This document shows positions 38,148 to 45,578 of a DNA stretch of 64,000 bases, in pieces. Each line of letters starts with the position of its first letter. Positions within the stretch are counted from its first letter, which is position 1. This DNA comes from Alphaproteobacteria bacterium (GTDB lineage: Bacteria > Pseudomonadota > Alphaproteobacteria > Micavibrionales > Micavibrionaceae). Made by a program: the position numbers and the translations under genes. Under the pieces are notes generated by a model that did no database searches, was not told where the DNA came from, and saw nothing but the letters and a program-made list of their open reading frames with translations. The stretch is from the NCBI GenBank assembly GCA_016794145.1, contig JAEUKP010000011.1, positions 62,001 through 126,000 of the forward strand. The letters run 5' to 3'.

Positions 38148-38876
38148 ATGTCCGAATCGACACCGCCAAGCGTTCAAAATCAAAAATCGACACGACCTGG
38201 AGGGCCGCCCCCCAGAAAGACTGGTGCCAAGCCATCACCTGATCAAGCTGAAATTCAAATGTTGAAAACAGTGGGGTCTGTTGTTGTCCGGAATGAGTTT
38301 TATCGTGATGGATATCGTACTCTCCTGAGGATTGCAGTTATTGAAGCGATGATCATCTTGGCGCTTGTTGGGGCGATGTATTTTGTGATTGAGGTGCACC
38401 AGCCTGAAAATCGGTATTTTGCAACAACGGAGGATGGACGTTTGGTTCCTATGGTTCCTTTGAGTGAGCCGAATTTGAGTGTTCCCGCGCTAATGTCCTG
38501 GAGTGCGCAGGCGGCAACAGAGGTGATGACTTTTGGTTTTAATGACTATAAGCGTCGTTTGCAGCAGGCATCACGAAACTTTACACGCCTTGGCTGGGTG
38601 AGCTTTACGGCCGCTCTTGAAAAATCACGTATTATAGAAACCGTTGAGGCGAATGGTCAGGTTGTCTCTGCGGCGCCTGCAAGTGCGCCTATTCTGATTT
38701 CAGAGGGGCTTGTGAATGGTCGGTATCAATGGCAGGTTCAGGTTCCTTTGGTGGTGACCTATCAGGCGGGTTCGTCTATTCGGGATGATAAGATGCTGGT
38801 GACGTTGCTTCTTGTCCGGGTTCCAAAACTTGAAAGCCCGAATGGTGTCGGGATTGAGCAATGGATTGCGCGTTAG
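38148..38876 (+). CDS. dotI: Type IVB secretion protein DotI/IcmL
   Basis: Inner-membrane protein of the Dot/Icm (TraM of IncI plasmids) apparatus. The 242-aa protein has a Pro-rich cytoplasmic N-terminus, a membrane helix near residues 59-84 and a periplasmic domain with NRYFATTEDGRLVPMVPL, LSVPALMSWSAQAATEVM, FNDYKRRLQQASRNFT and GWVSFTAALE, which are diagnostic. First gene in a run matching icmL-K-E-G-C-D-J-B. Followed after 115 bases by dotH. Confidence 0.92.
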   Translation: MSESTPPSVQNQKSTRPGGPPPRKTGAKPSPDQAEIQMLKTVGSVVVRNEFYRDGYRTLLRIAVIEAMIILALVGAMYFVIEVHQPENRYFATTEDGRLVPMVPLSEPNLSVPALMSWSAQAATEVMTFGFNDYKRRLQQASRNFTRLGWVSFTAALEKSRIIETVEANGQVVSAAPASAPILISEGLVNGRYQWQVQVPLVVTYQAGSSIRDDKMLVTLLLVRVPKLESPNGVGIEQWIAR

Positions 38877-38991
38877 AAAAACAGCAAAATAATTCTATAA
38901 TAACGATTTATCATTGTTATATTGATATTGCTCTTGTCCGGGTTCCGGTATATTCTTCTCCTGATTTTTAAGTAAACCGCACGGGGTGTGC

Positions 38992-40188
38992 ATGACGAAA
39001 TTTTATTTTTTCCGCATTCAGATGGTCATATTGATGGTCGTCCTTGTTTGTGTGGGCGGCACTTCGCAGGCCCAGACACCTTCTGTATCCGAGACTCCTA
39101 CGGAAACACCGACTCAAACCCTTATGCAAGAGGCTCCGGCTGCAGCCGATCCTCAACCGGATTCGAAAGCATCGGCCCCTGAGGCCGACGCTCCGCCGAG
39201 TTTGGCTGATTATTTGAGTAAAACAGCTGGCACCAATGATTCGGGGGAATCAAGTTCCTCTGCCCCCTCTAATCCGGCGGCGACTCCTTCTGGGGCGGCG
39301 CCAACAATGGACATGAACGCGCTTGTTCAGGGCGGGGCTCCTCCTTTGGAGGTGTCTCCCGAAGTTGCCAAAGCTGAGGCTGACGCGTCTATTCGAAAAG
39401 AAGCTTTTGGAATTGCTTCTGATCAGTTGATGCCCTTAAAGCCAAACGAAATTCGAAGAATGCTCGAGCTTTACGATGAAACGAAGCAAGCATCTGAAAC
39501 CCCGGTTTATCCAACGCCTGAACCGGAATCCTCATTTCAGGGGATCTCTTTGGATCCTGGATCAAAGCCCTTGGTCATTAAAACCGCGATTGGCAATGTG
39601 ACAACGGTTAGTATTGTTGATTTAACAGGGCAGCCATGGCCAATTCAAGACCTGACATGGGCCGGTGATTTTCAGATAGAACAGCCGGAAAGTGGAAGTC
39701 ATATGTTGAGGATTACCCCAACTTCCGAGTTTGCAGGCGGAAATGTATCCATGAGGCTTTTGGGTTTAAATCCACCCGTTATCTTTACATTGAAGGCGGA
39801 GCGGAAAACGGTTCATGTTCGGTTGGATGTCCAGATTCCGGAAATCGGACCGAAGGGTGTTCTTCCTCCAATGGAGGTTCCTGTATCTACAAAGGCCGGT
39901 GACGATTTTATGACATCTGTTTTGGTTGGCGTTGTCAAAGGCAAGGATACGACGCAATTGAAAGTAGATGGGATTGATGGTCGTACAACAGCTTTTAGCA
40001 AGGGTGGCATGCTTTATGTCCGGACCCCTTATACAATGTTGTCCCCCGCCTGGAGTAGTTCGGTGCAATCTGGTGATGGGACCAAGGTGTACGCGTTAAA
40101 TTTTAGCCCTGTTATCCTTTTGTCTGATAAAGGAAAAATGGTGAGAGCTTACCTCTCTCATAAGGAGACGTCTGATGAGCAATACTGA
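38992..40188 (+). CDS. dotH: Type IVB secretion protein DotH/IcmK
   Basis: Outer-membrane core component (TraN-like). The 398-aa product from the ATG at 38992 (GGGG just upstream) has a signal peptide cleaved near SQA. A disordered Pro/Ala/Ser region spans about 25-150. The conserved C-terminal part includes KPLVIKTAIGNVTTVSIVD, TGQPWPI and a beta-rich end VRTPYTMLSPAW. In Legionella DotC, DotD and DotH form the outer ring; DotC and DotD are not in this window. It overlaps dotG by 14 bases. Confidence 0.9.
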   Translation: MTKFYFFRIQMVILMVVLVCVGGTSQAQTPSVSETPTETPTQTLMQEAPAAADPQPDSKASAPEADAPPSLADYLSKTAGTNDSGESSSSAPSNPAATPSGAAPTMDMNALVQGGAPPLEVSPEVAKAEADASIRKEAFGIASDQLMPLKPNEIRRMLELYDETKQASETPVYPTPEPESSFQGISLDPGSKPLVIKTAIGNVTTVSIVDLTGQPWPIQDLTWAGDFQIEQPESGSHMLRITPTSEFAGGNVSMRLLGLNPPVIFTLKAERKTVHVRLDVQIPEIGPKGVLPPMEVPVSTKAGDDFMTSVLVGVVKGKDTTQLKVDGIDGRTTAFSKGGMLYVRTPYTMLSPAWSSSVQSGDGTKVYALNFSPVILLSDKGKMVRAYLSHKETSDEQY

Positions 40189-41671
40189 TAATTTTGATCC
40201 GCCTGAGGATATGGATCTTGATCCCCCTTCTGATGCCGATATCGATTTTGATGATTTTGAAAATAATAAGGATAAGTCTTTAGGGGCCTCGTGGAAAAGT
40301 AGCCCTCTCTTCAAGTTTGGGGTTGTCGCGCTTGTTATTATTATCGTTGTTGCATTGGTTTCTATTCTGAGCAGCGATGAGGTGCAAGCCCCTCAATCTG
40401 TTGTGGGAAAAGGCGCTGGTGCGGGGTTTAAAGAGGCTCCTGGTATGAAAGAGCTGACCCCTGTTATGAAGGAAGCGATTGAAGAAAGAAATGATCAGCG
40501 TGTTGATGAGGCTGAGAAAAAAGGCATAAGTGCTATTCCGACGCCGATCACCCCCCCAAAAACTCTTTTAGAGGTCCCTCAGGATTCAGGCGAGTCAGAG
40601 GATCCTTTGCTGAGATGGCAACAAATGCAGAATGAGCGTGCAAAAGCGCAGCGGGAACAACAGTTGGTTGAGGGGCAAAAACCTCAAACTGACCCGCAGA
40701 GGGAAGCAAAAGTTGGCGCTTTGGTGCAGGCTATGTCCCAGCAAATCGAAGGGATTCTAGGTGAACAGAAGGATCAAGAATTAAAGCATATGAATGTTTT
40801 TACGCCTGCATCTCTCCCCGAGGGTGGGGCTGTGGATCCAAATGGTCTTGGATCCCCTGTCACGGGTCAACCCCAACTTGCCGCGCAGAAACCATCTAAA
40901 ATCCTTTTGCCGGCGGGTAAGATTGAATATGCCCAGATGGTTCTAGAGGCGAATTCTGATATTCCGGGGCCTGTTGTGGCTTTATTGGCATCGGGTCAAT
41001 TCAGTGGGGCTAAGTTAATTGGAAAGTTCCAGGCTCAGGAAGAGTATCTTGTGATTACTTTCTCAACTTTGGTTACAAAAAAAGGGACAAGTATTCCTAT
41101 TAATGCGTATGCCCTGGACCCTGGAACATCCCTGACCGGGATGGCGACAGATGTAGACCATCGCTACTTTAAACGGATTGTTTTACCTGCAGCTGCAAAA
41201 TTTGTTGAAGGTTTGGGCGAGGCCTATGCTGAAACAACTTCCGAGACAACGCAGAACTCAACGACGACAACGACAACCACAACAGATTTGAACACGAAGC
41301 AAGAATTCGGGAAAGCTGTCAGCGAGGCCGCCAAATCTGTTGGTGATGTTCTGGACGAAGATGGTAAAAACACCAAGCCATTGGTTATTGTTGCCGCTGG
41401 GACTCCCATGGGTATTTTGTTTATGGAGTCTGTGACGGATAAAGACGTTTTGCAAGCAAGGGCAGGTGTGTCCGGAAGCGGGCAGCAAGGAGGCCAACAG
41501 GTTTCTCCGCAATTGCCGTATCCTCAGGGGTTTCAACCGCAGCAAAATACGGGCGTTACATCCATGCAACAGCTGCAATATGGTCTTCAAGGGCAGCAAT
41601 TTATGCAGCAAAGTCCGTATAACGCAAATACGATATTGGGCCCATACGGTGGCACAAGTCAGCAACAATAG
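40175..41671 (+). CDS. dotG: Type IVB secretion protein DotG/IcmE
   Basis: Channel protein spanning the envelope, with a VirB10/TrbI-like C-terminal domain. The 498-aa product has one helix near residues 46-65 (FGVVALVIIIVVALVSIL) and the conserved ILLPAGKIEYAQMVLEANSD, GPVVALLASGQFSGAKLIGKF and INAYALDPGT segments. It is about half the length of Legionella DotG (about 1050 aa) and lacks that protein's long internal repeat region. AAGGAG precedes the ATG. The C-terminus is Gln/Pro-rich. Confidence 0.92.
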   Translation: MSNTDNFDPPEDMDLDPPSDADIDFDDFENNKDKSLGASWKSSPLFKFGVVALVIIIVVALVSILSSDEVQAPQSVVGKGAGAGFKEAPGMKELTPVMKEAIEERNDQRVDEAEKKGISAIPTPITPPKTLLEVPQDSGESEDPLLRWQQMQNERAKAQREQQLVEGQKPQTDPQREAKVGALVQAMSQQIEGILGEQKDQELKHMNVFTPASLPEGGAVDPNGLGSPVTGQPQLAAQKPSKILLPAGKIEYAQMVLEANSDIPGPVVALLASGQFSGAKLIGKFQAQEEYLVITFSTLVTKKGTSIPINAYALDPGTSLTGMATDVDHRYFKRIVLPAAAKFVEGLGEAYAETTSETTQNSTTTTTTTTDLNTKQEFGKAVSEAAKSVGDVLDEDGKNTKPLVIVAAGTPMGILFMESVTDKDVLQARAGVSGSGQQGGQQVSPQLPYPQGFQPQQNTGVTSMQQLQYGLQGQQFMQQSPYNANTILGPYGGTSQQQ

Positions 41672-41702
41672 AAGTTCTTGGCAGATATAATAGAAGGTAA
41701 TT

Positions 41703-43070
41703 ATGGCAGATAAAAATGTGATTGATGATCAGGATTTTGATACTCAAGGCGTTGACGCGCAAGATTCGTCGTATGATGAATCCTACGATGATGATCAGGT
41801 TTATGCAGATGATGATTCATCTGAATGGGCTGATGAGTCTGACTTCTCTGAGGAAGATAGTTCTAAAGAGGAGAATCAACCCTCTCAGAAGAAGAAAACA
41901 TCTCCTTTAACCATCATTATTATTTTAGTCGTTGCGATTGTTGGTGTTTTTGGGGTTATGCTTTTGAAAGGCAATAAATCTTCTGTCACCTCCTCAGAAC
42001 AGGGCAGTGAAGTCGCTCTCTCGACAGATGTTGAGGCGCCGCTTGATGCGGAAAGTCCATCGGGATCATCGCCCGTAGTGTCAATGGATCAAGGCTTGCC
42101 CACACACGAAAATGCCCCAAATCCTGATAAAAATACTGTTTCTGGAGAGGTACAGTCTCCGGAATCTATCGGAACTGACGGGCTTAAGGCAGCTCCATCT
42201 CTTGTTTCTGGGGAAGGGGAATCTGGGCAGGGTGTTATGGAGAACCCAAGCTTGTTGGTGCCAAATACAAACGTTCGTTCTCCTGAGTCTGCGCGAGGAG
42301 ATGATCCTGTTGCCCAGCCGTCTTCAGACCGGTCTGCAGATGTTGTAAAGGCAATTTCTCCAACGGTGACTCCTGTGTCGGATTTCCCAACGGTTGATTC
42401 GATTAAGAAACCTGATATAGCTCAATCTGGTGCTGTCGAAGCGTCGACCTCCAAAGATTCGGGTATTGACCCTGGTTCCCCTTCTGATTCCTCTGTTTCG
42501 ATGTCTTCTGGACCTACTCCTGTGCTCCCAGTTCCAACTTCTGCGGCGCAGCAAACAGCCACTGTCGATTTGAAGGCTCAACTTGAAGAGGCCCGCTCCA
42601 AAATTCAGGTGCTCGAGAAGCAGTTGTCTGAACAATCTGCTGAGTTAGAGATCCAAAAAAAGAAAAATATCTCAAATAATGAGGCATCATCACGCGTAAC
42701 ATCTGCTAAACAGGCGGATGGATCTTCTGCCGAGCGGTCTCTTCCAGAGGGAAGCCCTGTGGAAACGCCTGTAGAAACAAAGTCGGTTGTTCCTGAGCGG
42801 AATCACTTTGAATCCCGTTCTATCGTGCCCCCTCGAACCCTTGTAAAGAAACCGGTCCAAGTTTCCCAACCTAAACCCCTCCAAAAGAAACGCAGCTGGA
42901 TTTTAAAAAGTGCAGGGGCAGGTAAGGCCATTCTTTCAGATAAAGCGACTGGTGATTTGAAAACTGTTAGGATCGGTGACTCTGTCCCAGGCCTTGGTCG
43001 TATTATAAGTATCTCTATGGACCATTCTTCATGGGTTGTTAAGGGAACCTCAGGATTCGTAAGAGAATAG
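41703..43070 (+). CDS. dotF: DotF/IcmG-position protein
   Basis: A 455-aa protein at the icmG slot of the cluster. The acidic N-terminus (about 60 residues, Asp/Glu/Ser-rich) precedes a membrane helix near 66-87. A Ser/Pro-rich stalk and a coiled coil (about 284-320, LKAQLEEARSKIQVLEKQL) follow. The end (about 395-455) is a small beta domain with RSWILKSAGAGKAIL and VRIGDSVPGLGRIISI, of the kind seen in TraP/PilP-like proteins. Legionella IcmG has the same helix plus coiled-coil plan but is 269 aa. Assignment rests on order and plan more than on sequence. Confidence 0.65.
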   Translation: MADKNVIDDQDFDTQGVDAQDSSYDESYDDDQVYADDDSSEWADESDFSEEDSSKEENQPSQKKKTSPLTIIIILVVAIVGVFGVMLLKGNKSSVTSSEQGSEVALSTDVEAPLDAESPSGSSPVVSMDQGLPTHENAPNPDKNTVSGEVQSPESIGTDGLKAAPSLVSGEGESGQGVMENPSLLVPNTNVRSPESARGDDPVAQPSSDRSADVVKAISPTVTPVSDFPTVDSIKKPDIAQSGAVEASTSKDSGIDPGSPSDSSVSMSSGPTPVLPVPTSAAQQTATVDLKAQLEEARSKIQVLEKQLSEQSAELEIQKKKNISNNEASSRVTSAKQADGSSAERSLPEGSPVETPVETKSVVPERNHFESRSIVPPRTLVKKPVQVSQPKPLQKKRSWILKSAGAGKAILSDKATGDLKTVRIGDSVPGLGRIISISMDHSSWVVKGTSGFVRE

Positions 43071-43251
43071 CAGCTTTTTTCCAGTTCACTCTTTATCTAT
43101 TTAACCCTTCTTTAATCTGGGAATGTTATTTTCAGATATGTGCATTTTTGGCCTTTATTTAGGTTTTGGAAGATTTACGAAGCTTGATTTCTCGGCAAAA
43201 ATCTGATCTAATTAAGGTAAGGAATGCCGTAAAAACGGTCGGGTGTGATGT

Positions 43252-44295
43252 ATGAGAAATTTAAAAGTTTCCCTTTATAGGTTGCCGTTATCATTGTTTG
43301 CAACAATGATTGTTCTTCTTTCTTCTGTTAAGCCTTCCTATGCTGGTGCAAGTGCTATTGATGTCTTGGTTCAAATGGGGGTTTCCAAGGTCAATTCCTG
43401 GATTAATAAGGCGCTTAACTCTCTTTTGGGCCTTGGGGCTTGTAAAGGCAATGGTCAGATTAGTGATGTTATTTGTAACGTCATGGAGTCTTCTGCCGGT
43501 ATTCCCGGTTTTATTAGTGCTCTTGCTTATATTCTTGGGTTGATTTTGGCTGTATCTGCTCTTTTCAAGCTAAAAGAGCATGTTCTTAACCCGTCTCAAA
43601 CACCTTTATCTGACTCTGTTAAGAGGTTTGTTGCCGGTGGTGCCTTTTTTGCGCTCCCTATGGTGACAGAAGCAAGCCAGAATTTGCTGACAAAAGGCAA
43701 TATGGCCATGAGCAAAGTTACGCTTTACAATGGCTCTACTGGTGGTGGAAGCGGGCTTGACGGCATGTTGGTCGCCCTTTTTCTTGATATTTATGAACCC
43801 TTGATGAGTATTATCTTTGCGTTTGGGTACTTAGCTGGGTTGGTTCTTACGATGGTTGGAATTGGCCGCTTGATTAAAACTGCGCAAGATGGTCCACGGG
43901 GCCCTGCCAGCATGGGAACGGTCATGACCTTTATTATTGCGGGTGTCCTTTTTTCCCTGAGCAATATTATGGGCGCTTTCTCGAGCAGTATGTTCCAGAG
44001 CTCGACAGTTGCGACATTTGCTGTGCTAGAGACATCAACCGGGGATGTGGCGCTTGATGGTCATGTTTTGGCCATGATTTCGACGATTCTTGTTTTTATG
44101 ACTATAATAGGTTATATTAGTTTTATGCGCGGGTTTTTTATTATCAAAGATGTCGCAGAGGGAAGTGGTCAGGCGTCTCTTATGGCTGGTGTTACCCATA
44201 TTTTCGGGGGTGCGTTGGCTGTGAATCTCGGGCCGCTGTTAAATGCCGTCCAGACAACTTTGGGACTAAATTCTTTTGGTATAACATTTTACTAA
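43252..44295 (+). CDS. dotE: DotE/IcmC-like protein with an IcmD-like first half
   Basis: A 347-aa polytopic protein at the icmC slot. Signal-like helix at the start, then a region (about 80-140, GIPGFISALAYILGLILAVSALFKLKEHV) closely resembling the IcmD protein encoded next (GIPGFITAIAYIMGTLFAVLGILKIKDHV). The second half has four further helices with GLVLTMVGIGRLIKTAQDG and HIFGGALAVNLGPLLNAVQT, as in IcmC. It is much longer than Legionella IcmC (194 aa). It may be a fused IcmD-like/IcmC protein. A 181-base gap precedes it, longer than elsewhere in the cluster. Confidence 0.75.
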   Translation: MRNLKVSLYRLPLSLFATMIVLLSSVKPSYAGASAIDVLVQMGVSKVNSWINKALNSLLGLGACKGNGQISDVICNVMESSAGIPGFISALAYILGLILAVSALFKLKEHVLNPSQTPLSDSVKRFVAGGAFFALPMVTEASQNLLTKGNMAMSKVTLYNGSTGGGSGLDGMLVALFLDIYEPLMSIIFAFGYLAGLVLTMVGIGRLIKTAQDGPRGPASMGTVMTFIIAGVLFSLSNIMGAFSSSMFQSSTVATFAVLETSTGDVALDGHVLAMISTILVFMTIIGYISFMRGFFIIKDVAEGSGQASLMAGVTHIFGGALAVNLGPLLNAVQTTLGLNSFGITFY

Positions 44296-44330
44296 CTACA
44301 CAAACGAAACTGGCATCGAGGAGGAAAATC

Positions 44331-44741
44331 ATGCTGAAACTAAGTAAAAAATTGAATAGACTTGGGGCTTACACATCTGCGTCACTTGTTATAGGGCTTT
44401 TGTCTTCGACCAGTGCGCATGCGCAAAGCGGTGGAAACTCTTTTACAAGTATTACAAAGACAATTACCGAACAGATTGGTGGAATTCCAGGTTTTATTAC
44501 GGCAATCGCCTACATCATGGGAACCTTGTTTGCCGTCCTTGGTATTTTGAAAATCAAAGACCATGTTGAAAACCCAAGTAACGAACCTTTGAAGAACGGG
44601 GCTATCCGTTTAGCTGTTGGTGGTGGATTGTTTGTGATTCCGTTGATTACAGAGGCGATGCAAAACCTTATTGGTACAAATGGTACGGGTGTTGACGTTC
44701 AAAAAATGAACAATATTAATACCTATAACGCTGTTAACTAA
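44331..44741 (+). CDS. dotP: Type IVB secretion protein DotP/IcmD
   Basis: A small membrane protein of 136 aa, close to Legionella IcmD (132 aa). A signal-type N-terminus (cleavage near AHA) is followed by two hydrophobic segments with GIPGFITAIAYIMGTLFAVLGI and LAVGGGLFVIPLITEAMQN. GAGGAGG lies before the ATG. The first segment repeats in dotE. Precise function in the apparatus is unclear, but icmD is required for Legionella intracellular growth. Confidence 0.85.
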   Translation: MLKLSKKLNRLGAYTSASLVIGLLSSTSAHAQSGGNSFTSITKTITEQIGGIPGFITAIAYIMGTLFAVLGILKIKDHVENPSNEPLKNGAIRLAVGGGLFVIPLITEAMQNLIGTNGTGVDVQKMNNINTYNAVN

Positions 44742-44761
44742 GAATTATAAATTATCATACT

Positions 44762-45478
44762 ATGAAAGATATCAAACTAAATTTGGGGATTGCCCGTTCA
44801 ACGGGCAGTCTTCGTTCTTCTTCGGGGGCAGGTAGACCGCCTTATGCACAAGGCCCTGCTATGCTGACTCCTGAACTGAAGTCTACAATTTTTCAAAGAG
44901 ATGAACAAACCTGTCAATGTTGTGGATTTAAGGCTGATAAATATCAGGATGTCGACTTTATCGATCATAATCCTAAAAATCTTGATCCGGAGAACTTGAT
45001 AACGTTGTGTATTTTTTGTCATCAATGTTTTAATCTGGAACAGGCAACAACGATGCGATCCGGTGTCTTGGTCTGGTTGCCTGAAATTTCGCAAGTTGAT
45101 TTGCATCATTTGATGCGTGCAGTTTATGTTGCGCGCATTTCCCAGGGGCCCATGGCCGAAGCCGCGCGTGTAACACTTGATACCCTGATGGGGCGTCGTG
45201 AGGAGGTCCGCCGTCGTCTTCGGACTGATGATCCTTTTGTCCTTTCTGTTGTTTTAAAAGATTTTCTGACAGGAAAATATTATGCTGAAAGAAATGAAAA
45301 ATTAGAGGGAGTCCGTTTGTTACCATTGGACAGACGTTTGATTAAAGAGGCTGATTTGGAGTTTAACCAGTTTCCTCAGATTCTTGCTTATTGGAGATCA
45401 AAAGATGGTCCATTTGGGGACCGTGCCCCGACACTTTGGATGAATTTGTATAAAAATGCTTTAAGGCAATTAAACTGA
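44762..45478 (+). CDS. dotN: Type IVB secretion protein DotN/IcmJ
   Basis: A 238-aa zinc protein, slightly longer than Legionella IcmJ (208 aa). The first 35 residues are disordered. CQCCGFKADKYQDVDFIDH and LCIFCHQC provide two CxxC-type knuckles, giving an HNH-like fold that in IcmJ/DotN is thought structural. DotN belongs to the DotL coupling complex, although dotL and dotM are not nearby. Located exactly between icmD and icmB. Confidence 0.85.
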   Translation: MKDIKLNLGIARSTGSLRSSSGAGRPPYAQGPAMLTPELKSTIFQRDEQTCQCCGFKADKYQDVDFIDHNPKNLDPENLITLCIFCHQCFNLEQATTMRSGVLVWLPEISQVDLHHLMRAVYVARISQGPMAEAARVTLDTLMGRREEVRRRLRTDDPFVLSVVLKDFLTGKYYAERNEKLEGVRLLPLDRRLIKEADLEFNQFPQILAYWRSKDGPFGDRAPTLWMNLYKNALRQLN

Positions 45479-45578
45479 TATTTTCTTTCTTTTTTCGTTA
45501 ATTTCTGGTGGTAGGCGGTTTTCTATTTCTAGAAATCCTGTATAGTATCAAAAGATTAAATCCAACTGATTGATACAC

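Noticed and set aside
41260-41285. Thr-rich ACGACGACAACGACAACC tract in dotG, considered as a microsatellite or repeat array
   Set aside because: It is a short run of Thr codons within coding sequence, fits the reading frame, and does not recur.
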